The translations under genes and the position numbers were made by a program. A DNA stretch of 64,000 bases. It comes from Exiguobacterium sp. s193 (GTDB taxonomy: Bacteria > Bacillota > Bacilli > Exiguobacteriales > Exiguobacteriaceae). Under the pieces are notes generated by a model. The model searched no databases and was not told the DNA's origin. It worked only from the letters and a program-made list of their open reading frames with translations. Below are positions 27,024 through 36,281 of this stretch, one piece after another (the stretch's first letter is position 1; each line of letters begins with the position of its first letter). The DNA is taken from NCBI RefSeq assembly GCF_018618755.1, contig NZ_JACSMR010000002.1, positions 372,001 to 436,000 of the forward strand, given 5' to 3'.

Positions 27024-29048
27024 ATGAGAAAATGGATGACTGAAAAGATAGGAAGACAACTGATGGCGATTTTTTATGGGGTATTCGCGATTGGGGCATT
27101 GACGTCATTTGCGAGTTACCTATATATCGACGGCGCAGCAAGTCAGACGAAACGTCAAGTACTCGACCAATTAGAGAAAACACAATGGTTCTGGTTCTTG
27201 AACTTACTGATTTTCATTTTGTGTCTTATGTTCATCGTCAGACCAATCATCAATCGGTTGACGGAACAGCTTCAAGAGCTGACGAAGAAAAGTCACCGTC
27301 TTGCAGAAGGGAAGTCGATTTCCTTAGAGTATGACCGCCAATCGAATAATGAAGTCGGTCAATTAACAGACTCCTTTTACAAGATGGCTGATTCAATTTC
27401 GTCCCAACATACCGAGCTATCACGACAAAACCAAGAGCTTGAACAAAAACAAGATGATTTGACCGGTAAGCAACGTGAACTCGAACAGTCGTTGACGGCA
27501 ACACGTTCGAATGAATTGCACTTGAAAGATCGGAATAAATTGATTGAGACGTTGGCTTCTAAAGAAAGTTTGTTTGATTTTTCTTCCGTCATCAGTACAA
27601 TCGTCCGTTTGACGAAAACGGAGTTCGGGGCATTATTGTTCATCAAAAATAATGAGATTACGTCGGTTGTACCAAAAGAGATGACTGATGAGCAGCAAGA
27701 GAGTTTAAAAACGGAATCGTTACTGTTGAAACGGGTCATGGTCTCTAAAGAAAGTGCACAATCGACGAAACAAGTGACCGAAGATCGATTGTTAGGTTAC
27801 CCGTACTACATTCATGAAGCGGTCATTCCGATCATGGACCCGGCAAAAGATGAATTGATTGCTTGCCTTTATTTAGCACGATTTGATGAAGTGTTCACGG
27901 AACATGATATCACCGAACTGGCATCGTTCGCAAAACAGATTGCGATTTCACGGATGCGGATGACGTTATATGAACAAATGGACTATGAGCGGGCGGAGAC
28001 GGCGCAGCTGTTAAATTCTGTCCGAGAAGCAATCTTATATGTCAAACATGAAGAACAAGTGATACTCGGTAACCGAGCATTGTTTGAAATCTTCCAGTCG
28101 CTTCAGATTGAAGAAAAAACAGATATGACGACGTTTCTTGAAGTCAATCCCACGACGATGTTCGAACAGATGGATCAACGAGAGGCGTTCGGAACGTATT
28201 TCGAGGAAGTTCTCGCTGGTCAGATTCCGACAGATATGTTTTCCTTATCGATAGATGACGGCACGTACTTTATTCAAGTCTACGCTGAAGAAATCGTTCA
28301 TGAGGGACAACCAATCGGGACGATCCTCGTTTTCCGGGATGTAACGCCTGAAACGGAAGTTGACCGAATGAAGTCCGAACTCGTTTCGACGGTCTCACAT
28401 GAACTACGGACACCCTTATCGTCAATCTATGGGTTTACCGAGTTGATGTTAAAACGGGACTTAGGCCCGGATCGGAGTAAACGGTATTTACAGACAATCC
28501 ATGACGAATCAAAACGTCTAACTGATCTCGTCAGTGATTTCTTGAACGTACAACGGATGGAATCAGGCAAGCAGTCATACGAAAAAGAAGTATTTAATCT
28601 CCTCGATGTCGTCAAAGAACAAATTCAGTTTCATCAGGCGACGACGGAACGGCATAACCTGCAACTCGATGCGGATCAAGGGCGGACATTCCTGGTGGAA
28701 GCCGATCGTAACAGCATGAGGCAATTGCTTGGCAATTTACTGAACAATGCTGTGAAATACTCGCCAGACGGCGGTGAGATCATCATTGGTTTACTCGAGC
28801 ATGATGTAAACATCGAACTGAGTGTCCGTGATTTTGGTGTCGGGATTCCTGTCAGTTCGACGCCGCACTTGTTCAGTAAGTTTTATCGCGTCGACAACTC
28901 GGATAGTCGTAAAATCGGCGGAACGGGACTCGGATTGTCAATCTGTAAAGAAATCGTCCGTGAGCATGACGGAACGATTGAAGTAGAGTCTGTCTTAGGA
29001 GACGGTGCATTTTTTAAAGTCATGTTACCGAACGCAACTCAAAAGTAA
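27024..29048 (+). CDS. Membrane sensor histidine kinase (HAMP-GAF-PAS-HisKA-HATPase), orphan
   Basis: A 674-residue kinase. Two transmembrane helices (about 12-35 and 55-77) enclose a short external loop of about 20 residues. HAMP (about 72-125) and a coiled coil (125-165, Gln/Glu rich) follow, then a GAF-like domain (175-310), a PAS-like domain (325-440), HisKA with SHELRTPLSSIYGF (His about 458) and an HATPase with N box (LLGNLLNNAVKYSPDGG) and G boxes (DFGVGIP; GGTGLGLSICKEIV). The small loop suggests an intracellular or membrane signal. No response regulator gene lies on either side. ATG at 27024 follows TAGGGGGA. Confidence 0.9.
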   Translation: MRKWMTEKIGRQLMAIFYGVFAIGALTSFASYLYIDGAASQTKRQVLDQLEKTQWFWFLNLLIFILCLMFIVRPIINRLTEQLQELTKKSHRLAEGKSISLEYDRQSNNEVGQLTDSFYKMADSISSQHTELSRQNQELEQKQDDLTGKQRELEQSLTATRSNELHLKDRNKLIETLASKESLFDFSSVISTIVRLTKTEFGALLFIKNNEITSVVPKEMTDEQQESLKTESLLLKRVMVSKESAQSTKQVTEDRLLGYPYYIHEAVIPIMDPAKDELIACLYLARFDEVFTEHDITELASFAKQIAISRMRMTLYEQMDYERAETAQLLNSVREAILYVKHEEQVILGNRALFEIFQSLQIEEKTDMTTFLEVNPTTMFEQMDQREAFGTYFEEVLAGQIPTDMFSLSIDDGTYFIQVYAEEIVHEGQPIGTILVFRDVTPETEVDRMKSELVSTVSHELRTPLSSIYGFTELMLKRDLGPDRSKRYLQTIHDESKRLTDLVSDFLNVQRMESGKQSYEKEVFNLLDVVKEQIQFHQATTERHNLQLDADQGRTFLVEADRNSMRQLLGNLLNNAVKYSPDGGEIIIGLLEHDVNIELSVRDFGVGIPVSSTPHLFSKFYRVDNSDSRKIGGTGLGLSICKEIVREHDGTIEVESVLGDGAFFKVMLPNATQK

Positions 29049-29054
29049 TGAAAG

Positions 29055-29100
29055 AAGCTGTCTTTTCAACAAGTTATTTTGTTGGAGAGACAGTTTTTTT
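29055..29100 (+). terminator. Histidine kinase gene terminator
   Basis: AAGCTGTCT...CAACAA / TTGTTG...AGACAG stem with internal mismatch, then TTTTTTT. Confidence 0.85.
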
Positions 29101-29166
29101 GTAGGAGATGTTTAAGGGCATCGCGAATGGTTAAACGGAAACAAGTAGCTGAAAGGGGATTAAACG

Positions 29167-29619
29167 ATGCGAGAGTGGCATGGTGCAGCAGCAGTCTGCG
29201 TCAATGAAAAAAATGAAGTGTTGATGGTCAAGAGTTATGGATCCGAGGCATGGGCCGTTCCGTCCGGCGGGATTGAGCCGGGGGAAACAGCAGCCGAATG
29301 CTGTGTTCGGGAAGTCATGGAAGAGACCGGCTATCCGGTGGAAATCAAACAACACTTGTTTACGAAACAGACCGTCATCGAAACGATTCAAGTGGAAACG
29401 ACCTATTTTGAAGTCATCCGAATCGGTGACAGTCAAGGAATCAACGACCCGGACGAAACGATTGAACAGATGGCGTGGCTATCCCGTGCTGCACTCGGCA
29501 CTATCGAACACATGTATCCGGAAGATGTTCTTTTTTTGACGGAGTGGCTCGACGGTCGTGAGAATCCTCATAGCGCACTGGAAGTTCGAAAAGCCTGTCC
29601 GGAGCTGAAGAACACCTAA
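29167..29619 (+). CDS. Nudix hydrolase
   Basis: A 150-residue Nudix protein. The Nudix box G-X5-E-X7-R-E-U-X-E-E-X-G-U is complete at about residues 36-58 (GGIEPGETAAECCVREVMEE then TGY). It hydrolyses a nucleoside diphosphate linked to another moiety; the substrate cannot be read from sequence. AGGGGAT lies before the ATG at 29167. It stands between the sensor kinase and nrdD with its own spacing; a link to nucleotide pool cleaning next to ribonucleotide reductase is speculative. Confidence 0.88.
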   Translation: MREWHGAAAVCVNEKNEVLMVKSYGSEAWAVPSGGIEPGETAAECCVREVMEETGYPVEIKQHLFTKQTVIETIQVETTYFEVIRIGDSQGINDPDETIEQMAWLSRAALGTIEHMYPEDVLFLTEWLDGRENPHSALEVRKACPELKNT

Positions 29620-29699
29620 ATTCTACAACCATTTCGTGAAAAATTAGCATGTTTACTTGCAAAAAATCAAAAGTATGCAGGGATTGCTGCTGCAGATTC

Positions 29700-29747
29700 T
29701 TCCTAGATATAGTAGGCGTACAGACAGAACAAACCGATATCTAGGGA
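29700..29747 (+). promoter_or_regulatory. Two candidate NrdR boxes upstream of nrdDG
   Basis: CTAGATATAG (29703-29712) and CGATATCTAG (29735-29744) each resemble the NrdR core CWATATATWG with one or more mismatches. One is nearly the reverse complement of the other (9 of 10). Starts are 32 bases apart, about three helical turns, which is the usual spacing of tandem NrdR boxes. The second abuts the ribosome site. The nrdR gene itself is not in the window. Confidence 0.5.
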
Positions 29748-29756
29748 GTGAAGAAA

Positions 29757-31592
29757 ATGGAAGTGAACACCTTATACCAACAAGTGATTGAGGAACCGAC
29801 GACTAATCATGTCCAAGAAAATGCCAACATCGATGGGAAAGTACCACTTGCGAAGTTGAACCGGATTGCGAGTGCGGCAGCGCGGGCGATGATGGAAGAC
29901 TTACTTTTGACACCTACCGTCAAACAAGCGTTAGCGGACAACATCCTCTATATCCATGACGCTGACTACTATGTCACGGGAACGACGACTTGTGCCCAAA
30001 TTCCGCTAGGCCGCTTGCTGACGAACGGGTTTCAGATGAGTCACGGTTCGATCCGTCCGGCGAAAGATATCCGCTCCGCGCTTGCCCTCGCTGCAATCAT
30101 CATGCAGGCGAATCAAAACATGCAGCATGGTGGGCAAGCTTTTCCGACGTTTGACTTTGATTTAGCCCCGTTCGTCAAAAAAACATACGAACGTCAGATG
30201 AAGAAAATCCATCAGATTGCTCCAACCTGGTCAAAAGCACGCCAGGAAGCCTATGCCCATCGCGAAACATATGAAATGACCTACCAGGCGTGTGAAGCTT
30301 TTATTCATAATACGAATTCGATGCACTCACGCGGTGGCGGTCAAGTCCCGTTCATCTCGATCAATTACGGGACGGACACGTCATTTTACGGTCGAATGCT
30401 AACAAAAGCCTTACTTGAAGCGACACTGGCAGGTCTCGGGAAAGGGGAAACGCCCATCTTTCCGATTCAGATTTTTAAAGTCAAAGCAGGCGTGTCGTTT
30501 AATCCGGGTGACCCGAACTACGATTTATTTCAGCTCGCGACGAAAGTGACGGGGAAACGGCTGTTTCCGAATTTTGCGTTTTTAGATGCCCCGTTCAACG
30601 TCAGTCAAACAACAGAAGAAGTTGCGTACATGGGCTGCCGGACACGCGTCTTCGAACATCGCCAAGGGGAAGTTTCCGTGACGGGGCGGGGAAATCTGTC
30701 CTTTACGAGCGTGAATCTCGTTCGTCTTGCCTTGACGAGTCAAACCGTCGATCATATGTTTACGACATTGACGGAGTATACGAAACTTGCTTGCGAGCAG
30801 CTGCTCGAACGGTATCAGTACCAAGCGAATCGACGGGCAGAGGAATTTCCGTTTCTTTACCAACACGTCTGGCGGGACGGGGAGACACTGCTACCGACGG
30901 ATCGTGTCGAACCGGTACTGCGTCACGGGACATTATCAGTCGGATTTATTGGTCTCGCGGAAGCGCTCATCGTGTTGACCGGACAGCATCATGGTGAATC
31001 AGAGCTTGCCCACAACATCGGTTGTGCCTTGATTCAGACGATGCGTGGTGTGACTGATCAATTCGGTGACAAAACAGGATTGAATTTTTCACTGATTGCG
31101 ACACCCGCTGAAGGGTTGTCCGGGAAATTCACGGCGCGTGATGTCGAGGCATTTGGTTTAATTGCCGGTGTGACCGATAAAACCTATTATACGAATTCAT
31201 TTCATTTACCGGTGGAGGCAGCGGTGACGATACGCGAGAAAATCCGCATCGAAGCCCCGTTTCACGCGCTGTGTAACGGAGGACATATCACCTATGTCGA
31301 GACAGACGGGGCACTCGCGGAAAACCCGCAAGCCGTCGAAGATATCGTTCGGTTGATGGCGGCAGAAGGAATCGGCTATGGCTCGATCAATCATCCGATT
31401 GATCGGTGTTTGACGTGTCGAACGGAACAGACAATCGAGCAGACGTGTCCGGTCTGTGGCGGAGAAGACATTGAGCGGATTCGGCGGATTACGGGATATC
31501 TTGTCGGGACGATGGCACGCTGGAATGAAGCCAAACGAGCGGAAGAACAGGATCGGGTCTATCATGGTACGACTTCTATCAATCGTCGCTGA
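29757..31592 (+). CDS. nrdD: Anaerobic (class III) ribonucleoside-triphosphate reductase
   Basis: A 611-residue oxygen-sensitive glycyl radical enzyme that reduces NTPs to dNTPs. Conserved stretches: NILYIHDADYY, HGGQAFPTFDFD, HSRGGGQVPFISINYGTDT (parts), and NFAFLD. The C-terminal zinc cysteines are CLTC and CPVC, followed by RITGYLVG, where the radical glycine lies. There is no room for an N-terminal ATP-cone, so dATP feedback may be absent or elsewhere. AGGGAG (29743-29748) supports the ATG at 29757; the GTG at 29748 is inside that site. It overlaps nrdG by 29 bases. Confidence 0.93.
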   Translation: MEVNTLYQQVIEEPTTNHVQENANIDGKVPLAKLNRIASAAARAMMEDLLLTPTVKQALADNILYIHDADYYVTGTTTCAQIPLGRLLTNGFQMSHGSIRPAKDIRSALALAAIIMQANQNMQHGGQAFPTFDFDLAPFVKKTYERQMKKIHQIAPTWSKARQEAYAHRETYEMTYQACEAFIHNTNSMHSRGGGQVPFISINYGTDTSFYGRMLTKALLEATLAGLGKGETPIFPIQIFKVKAGVSFNPGDPNYDLFQLATKVTGKRLFPNFAFLDAPFNVSQTTEEVAYMGCRTRVFEHRQGEVSVTGRGNLSFTSVNLVRLALTSQTVDHMFTTLTEYTKLACEQLLERYQYQANRRAEEFPFLYQHVWRDGETLLPTDRVEPVLRHGTLSVGFIGLAEALIVLTGQHHGESELAHNIGCALIQTMRGVTDQFGDKTGLNFSLIATPAEGLSGKFTARDVEAFGLIAGVTDKTYYTNSFHLPVEAAVTIREKIRIEAPFHALCNGGHITYVETDGALAENPQAVEDIVRLMAAEGIGYGSINHPIDRCLTCRTEQTIEQTCPVCGGEDIERIRRITGYLVGTMARWNEAKRAEEQDRVYHGTTSINRR

Positions 31593-32034
31593 TTCAGTCG
31601 TCGATGGTCCCGGCTTACGGACGGTCATCTTTTTCGCCGGTTGTCCGCATCGTTGCCGTGGCTGTCATAATCCATCGTCGTGGTCGCCCGAAGCAGGTAC
31701 ACACTACTCGACTCGTGACGTCATCAAATGGGTCAAGGAAATCGGTTCAAAACGGATTACGCTGTCGGGTGGTGAACCATTCGCGCAACGCGAGGCCCTC
31801 GAACAGCTCGTCCTGGTATTGCGACCGGACCATGAGATTTATTTGTATACCGGATACCGGATTGAGCATTTGATCAACGATGAGCGTGCCTGCCGAATTT
31901 TACAGAAGGTGGATTGTTTGATTGACGGCCCCTACATGGAGCAACTCCATGATACGAGCCTTGCCATCCGTGGCAGTACGAACCAACGGATTCTCTCCGC
32001 CAAACAGATTGAGGAGTATATTAAGCACAGGTAG
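31564..32034 (+). CDS. nrdG: Anaerobic ribonucleotide reductase activating protein
   Basis: A 156-residue radical SAM enzyme that installs the glycyl radical on NrdD. The cluster ligands CX3CX2C are at Cys27, Cys31 and Cys34 (GCPHRCRGC), and the SAM motif LSGGEPF follows. Start at 31564 inside nrdD: VDGPGLRTVIF aligns with the family N-terminus, and the 29-base overlap implies coupled translation. The ribosome site is weak. The longer open frame from 31456 is nrdD shadow. Confidence 0.93.
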   Translation: MVRLLSIVADSVVDGPGLRTVIFFAGCPHRCRGCHNPSSWSPEAGTHYSTRDVIKWVKEIGSKRITLSGGEPFAQREALEQLVLVLRPDHEIYLYTGYRIEHLINDERACRILQKVDCLIDGPYMEQLHDTSLAIRGSTNQRILSAKQIEEYIKHR

Positions 32035-32053
32035 CGGACGGACTGCAGACAAC

Positions 32054-32105
32054 CAAAAAACGCCGATGCTCCCATGTTTCATCCGGGGCAAGCGGCGTTT
32101 TCTCT
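32054..32105. terminator. Convergent terminator between nrdG and the MFS gene
   Basis: AACGCCG...GCTCCC and GGGGC...CGGCGTT form an imperfect stem with A run on the left and T run on the right, so it can serve both strands. Confidence 0.7.
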
Positions 32106-32127
32106 GTCTATTCGTTTCGGTGGATTG

Positions 32128-33600
32128 TTACGCGTATTTCTTTTCAGCGACAGGTTCAACAACTGTCAATGTCTCGGCAGGACGTTTTTTAATGAAGAAT
32201 GAAAGAATCAAGGCGAACAAGGCAAGTAATGTCGCAATAAAGAACGTATCATTAATTCCTTCGACCATCGCTTGTGTCATGATCGTTTTTGGAGTTGCCG
32301 TCGCTGTTGCGTTTGCAGTCAGATCAGTTGCATAACTCGCTGTCCGTGACGTCATGACGGAAATTAAGATCCCGGAACCAATCGCACCGGATACTTGCGA
32401 TAACGTATTGTTGAGTGCCGTACCGTGCGGTGTCAAATGTTGCGGAATATGATTGAGACCGTTCGTCATGACAGGCATCATCACCATCGAGATGCCGAGG
32501 AAACGTAATGTATACATGATGACGAGGAACGAATACGCTGTATCTGCCGTCAAACGGCTAAAGAAGAACGTGGTCAAGACCGTCAATGACAATCCGATGA
32601 TGGCAAGAACACGGGCACCGAACCGGTCAAACAAGCGACCTGTGATCGGAGACATGAACGCCATGACGAGCGCACCAGGTAACATCAAAAGTCCGGAGTG
32701 GAATGGTGAAATTCCACGAATCGTCTGGACATAAATCGGCATCAAGATCATCGCCGAGAACATCGACATGTTGAGAACCATTGAAATTCCTTGTGACAAG
32801 GCAAACATCGGATATTTAAAAATTCGGAACTCGAGCATCGGTGTCTCAAGACGTAATTGTCGTATAATGAATGAAACAAGACTGATGAAACCGACGGCTA
32901 ATGCACCGATGACGGAAAATGATCCCCATCCGGCAGAACCGGCAGAACTAAAGCCGTATAGTAAGCCGCCGAATCCAAAGCTGGATAACACGAGGGACAG
33001 GCGATCGATGCGTAAACTGCTGGTCACGACTTCTTTTTTTAATAAGAAAAAGCCAAGGACTAGGACGAGCACCGCAATCGGTGTGACGATGTGGAACAAC
33101 ATCGGCCACTCGTAATGTTCAAGGACCCAACCGGATAGCGTCGGTCCGATTGCTGGTGCGAATGTGATGACGAGTCCGAAGATTCCCATCGCTTGTCCGC
33201 GCTTCTCGATCGGGAAACCAGTGATTAAGACGTTCATCAATAGCGGCATCATGATGGCAGAACCGGATGCCTGTAGCATCCGTGCACTAAGTAATACCGG
33301 GAAGAGCTCGGTTTGACCGGCAACGATGGTTCCGATTGTAAACAAGCCCATCGCTGTTAAAAACAACTGCCGGGTTGAAAATTTTTGGACGAGAAAGGCT
33401 GACGTCGGAATCATGATTCCGTTGACGAGCATATAACCTGTCGTCAGCCACTGGGCCGTACTTGTTTGAATATCGAGCGAAACCATAATGGAAGGTAAGG
33501 CGATATTTAATAGTGTCGAGTTGAGGACGGCAACGAACGCGCCTGCCATGAGGACAGCTAAAATAAGATAAAGTCGAGATGATTGCTTGGTTGATTGCAT
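32128..33600 (-). CDS. DHA2-type MFS multidrug efflux transporter (EmrB/QacA-like)
   Basis: A 490-residue transporter with about 14 membrane helices. The motif-A-like GRLFDRFGAR and motif C-like FAPAIGPTLSGW segment are characteristic of the drug:H+ antiporter DHA2 family. The start ATG at 33600 follows AAAAGGAGC on the minus strand. It diverges from a TetR-type regulator across 173 bases holding a 24-base palindrome, the standard layout of a locally repressed pump. Confidence 0.9.
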   Translation of the reverse strand: MQSTKQSSRLYLILAVLMAGAFVAVLNSTLLNIALPSIMVSLDIQTSTAQWLTTGYMLVNGIMIPTSAFLVQKFSTRQLFLTAMGLFTIGTIVAGQTELFPVLLSARMLQASGSAIMMPLLMNVLITGFPIEKRGQAMGIFGLVITFAPAIGPTLSGWVLEHYEWPMLFHIVTPIAVLVLVLGFFLLKKEVVTSSLRIDRLSLVLSSFGFGGLLYGFSSAGSAGWGSFSVIGALAVGFISLVSFIIRQLRLETPMLEFRIFKYPMFALSQGISMVLNMSMFSAMILMPIYVQTIRGISPFHSGLLMLPGALVMAFMSPITGRLFDRFGARVLAIIGLSLTVLTTFFFSRLTADTAYSFLVIMYTLRFLGISMVMMPVMTNGLNHIPQHLTPHGTALNNTLSQVSGAIGSGILISVMTSRTASYATDLTANATATATPKTIMTQAMVEGINDTFFIATLLALFALILSFFIKKRPAETLTVVEPVAEKKYA

Positions 33601-33723
33601 TTCGTTATGCTCCTTTTATACTATACGTCTAATTTGTTATACTTCAATTCTACAACTTAGCTATCTTACCGCCTGAAGCGAAACATTACAAATTATTTGC
33701 TTTATACACTAAAATAAAAAAGA

Positions 33724-33747
33724 TTGAGTTAAATTGATTTTACTCAA
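33724..33747. promoter_or_regulatory. Palindrome, putative operator of the TetR/MFS pair
   Basis: TTGAGTTAAA-TTGA-TTTTACTCAA: arms match at 9 of 10 positions. It lies 26 bases before the tetR-like start codon and is the only clear dyad in the divergent gap. Binding by the adjacent regulator is an inference. Confidence 0.5.
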
Positions 33748-33773
33748 CAGATCTTAAGAAGAGGACTTGACCT

Positions 33774-34682
33774 ATGAACCCTAAGAAGAAACAACTACTG
33801 GATGCTGCCTACCGTCTGTTCGTCGAAAAGGGGTACCAGTCGACATCGATTCAAGATATTTTAGACCACAGCAATGTGTCGAAAGGCACATTTTATAACT
33901 ATTTTTCATCAAAAAATGAATTGTTCATTGATGTCTTTAATGTCGTCTTTGAAAAAATGCGTACGGTCCGTAAAGAAATTTTAGTCGGACGGGATGTCTC
34001 GGACTATGAAACGTTCATCCAGCAAGGAAACTGTTATCTCGAACTGATGCAAAAATATAAACTCTATACCTTGTTTGAAGAAGCTGTCGCTTCGAATGAA
34101 AAAGAACTGAAGGCATTTATGGAAAAGAACCGTTTACTTGAAATCGAATGGACGTATCACCGGATGCGGGACTTGTTCGGTGAAGAAAAAGCCCCGTATT
34201 TGCTCGATTTAGCGGTTCTCTATACGGGAATGCTCCAGTATGCGATGTATTTTTTCCGCCAATCAGAAAAAAATACACAACCGGAGCGCGTCGTCCGGTA
34301 TGTCTTTAACCGATTGACGCATCTCGTCGACGATGTCAGTCGAATGGAAGAGCAGTTGATTCCGCCTCGCTTCCTATCCGTTTGGCTCGATCGTCCGCAG
34401 GATGAGGTCGTCATCCGGAAGGAACTGTTTGAAAAAACGAATGAACACATGAAACGGTTGATTGGATTATCGTCCATCTCGGATGCGTCAAGGGAAGCCC
34501 ATAACGAAGTGCTTGATTTTGTGTATGAAGAATTGCTTGAACGGAAAAAACCGAAAATTCACCTCTTACGCCGGGCGCTTGATACATTAGACGAGGACCC
34601 GATCTTTTGTGGACAGGACATCATGGCGACGTATAAAGCCATGGTCGATGAAATCGTGATGATCCGGACAAAATCATCATGA
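33774..34682 (+). CDS. TetR/AcrR family transcriptional regulator
   Basis: A 302-residue regulator, longer than the usual 190-220 residues. N-terminal HTH at about 1-50 (LLDAAYRLFVEKGYQSTSIQ; SNVSKGTFYNYFSSKNELF). The ligand-binding helical domain extends to about 200, and an extra C-terminal ~90 residues (from about KELFEKTNEH) look helical. It presumably represses the divergent DHA2 pump until a drug binds. Ribosome site AAGAGGA. Confidence 0.88.
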   Translation: MNPKKKQLLDAAYRLFVEKGYQSTSIQDILDHSNVSKGTFYNYFSSKNELFIDVFNVVFEKMRTVRKEILVGRDVSDYETFIQQGNCYLELMQKYKLYTLFEEAVASNEKELKAFMEKNRLLEIEWTYHRMRDLFGEEKAPYLLDLAVLYTGMLQYAMYFFRQSEKNTQPERVVRYVFNRLTHLVDDVSRMEEQLIPPRFLSVWLDRPQDEVVIRKELFEKTNEHMKRLIGLSSISDASREAHNEVLDFVYEELLERKKPKIHLLRRALDTLDEDPIFCGQDIMATYKAMVDEIVMIRTKSS

Positions 34683-34685
34683 GGC

Positions 34686-34714
34686 TTGTCTGTTTCCCAA
34701 AAAGGTACTATGAT
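34686..34714 (+). promoter_or_regulatory. Promoter of the SulP-family gene
   Basis: TTGTCT (34686-34691) and TATGAT (34709-34714), 17-base spacer. Confidence 0.65.
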
Positions 34715-34748
34715 AGGAAATAGATTAAAAACAGAAATGAGGAATTAG

Positions 34749-36194
34749 ATGTTTTCACAATGGAGAAAAGAGTGGCTGTTGCAACCAAAAACAGACATTC
34801 TGTCCGGAATCGTCGTCGCGTTGGCACTCGTTCCGGAAGCAATCGCCTTTTCCTTGATTGCAGGCGTTAACCCGATGGTCGGACTGTACGCTTCTGTCAT
34901 CATCGCGATCGTTATTTCAATTGCCGGCGGTCGACCAGGAATGATTTCCGCCGCGACAGGTGCGATGGCACTCGTCGTCGTCCAACTCGTCAAAGATCAC
35001 GGGGTCGATTATTTACTTGCTGCCGGTATTCTCGCGGGGGTCTTTCAAATCATCCTCGGATTTTTAGGGGTAGCAAAATTACTGCGGTTCATTCCGCGTT
35101 CGGTCATGGTCGGTTTCGTCAATGCATTAGCCATTTTAATTTTTTCGGCGCAATTGCCGCAGTTCGAAGGACAAAACTGGATCATGTATGCGATGGTCGC
35201 AGCGTCGCTCGCCATCATCTTAATTTTCCCGCGTTTTACAAAAATCATTCCGGCGCCACTCGTCGCAATCACGATCATGACGATTTTGACGGTCGTCTTT
35301 TCACTTGATACACGTGTCATCGGGGATATGGGACAAATTTCGGCGTCGCTTCCAAGCTTCTTCTTACCGAACGTCCCGTTTTCACTCGAGACGTTACAAA
35401 TCATTTTCCCGTATGCTTTATCGCTCGCTTTCGTTGGTTTGATTGAGTCCTTATTGACGGCACGAATCGTCGATGAAATGACAGATACGACATCAAACAA
35501 GGCGACGGAATCACGTGGACAAGGAATCGCAAACATTGTTGCCGGTTTCTTCGGCGGAATGCCGGGCTGTGCGATGATCGGCCAATCGGTCATCAATGTC
35601 ACGTCAGGCGGCCGTGGGCGTCTATCGACGTTTACTGCGGGAGCGTTTTTGATGCTGTTGATGGTCACGATGAATGATTTATTAATGACGATTCCGATGG
35701 GAGCACTCGTCGGTGTCATGTTCTTCGTATCGTATGCGACATTTGACTGGGGCTCGTTCAAAATGTTGAAGAACTCACCGAAAAGTGACTCTGCGGTCAT
35801 GCTGGCGACAGTCGTCGTAACGGTCTTGACGGATGATTTATCGATGGGGGTACTCGTCGGCATCTTGCTGGCAGCGATTTTGTTTGCGTCGAAAATTTCG
35901 CGAATCAACATGACACGCCGTGTTGAAAACGATCAAGTCACGTATCGAATCAATGGACCGATCTTCTTCGCCTCGACGACGACCTTTACCGAACAATTTG
36001 ACGTCGTCGCTGACGCACAGATGAATCGTGTCGTCATCGACTTTACGAATGCCCATTTGTTTGATGATTCAGCGACGGAAGCAATTGAAACGGTTGTCTT
36101 GAAGTATCAGACAGCTGGGACGAAAGTGGAACTCGTTGCATTAAATGAAGAATCACAAGCATTAATTGACCGGTTAGCACACCGGATTATATGA
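34749..36194 (+). CDS. SulP family inorganic anion transporter with STAS domain
   Basis: A 481-residue membrane protein with 10 or more hydrophobic segments. It carries the SulP signatures LVPEAIAFSLIAGVNPMVGLYA (two parts) and FFGGMPGCAMIGQSVINVTSG (two parts), and a C-terminal cytosolic STAS domain (about 395-481, VVIDFTNAHLFDDSATEAI). SulP proteins move sulfate, bicarbonate or dicarboxylates; the ion cannot be assigned. It has its own promoter and a terminator, so it is monocistronic. Confidence 0.9.
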   Translation: MFSQWRKEWLLQPKTDILSGIVVALALVPEAIAFSLIAGVNPMVGLYASVIIAIVISIAGGRPGMISAATGAMALVVVQLVKDHGVDYLLAAGILAGVFQIILGFLGVAKLLRFIPRSVMVGFVNALAILIFSAQLPQFEGQNWIMYAMVAASLAIILIFPRFTKIIPAPLVAITIMTILTVVFSLDTRVIGDMGQISASLPSFFLPNVPFSLETLQIIFPYALSLAFVGLIESLLTARIVDEMTDTTSNKATESRGQGIANIVAGFFGGMPGCAMIGQSVINVTSGGRGRLSTFTAGAFLMLLMVTMNDLLMTIPMGALVGVMFFVSYATFDWGSFKMLKNSPKSDSAVMLATVVVTVLTDDLSMGVLVGILLAAILFASKISRINMTRRVENDQVTYRINGPIFFASTTTFTEQFDVVADAQMNRVVIDFTNAHLFDDSATEAIETVVLKYQTAGTKVELVALNEESQALIDRLAHRII

Positions 36195-36200
36195 AGACGG

Positions 36201-36232
36201 ACCGTCAGGATGAAAATCTTGACGGTTTTTTT
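36201..36232 (+). terminator. SulP gene terminator
   Basis: ACCGTCAGGAT, loop GAAA, ATCTTGACGGT, T run. Confidence 0.9.
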
Positions 36233-36260
36233 GTATCCGTGACCAGGTGAACGGTATACT
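36231..36260 (+). promoter_or_regulatory. Promoter of the FAH-family gene
   Basis: TTGTAT (36231-36236) and TATACT (36255-36260), 18-base spacer, overlapping the end of the preceding terminator. Confidence 0.5.
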
Positions 36261-36281
36261 AGGAAAAAAGGGGGAATTACT

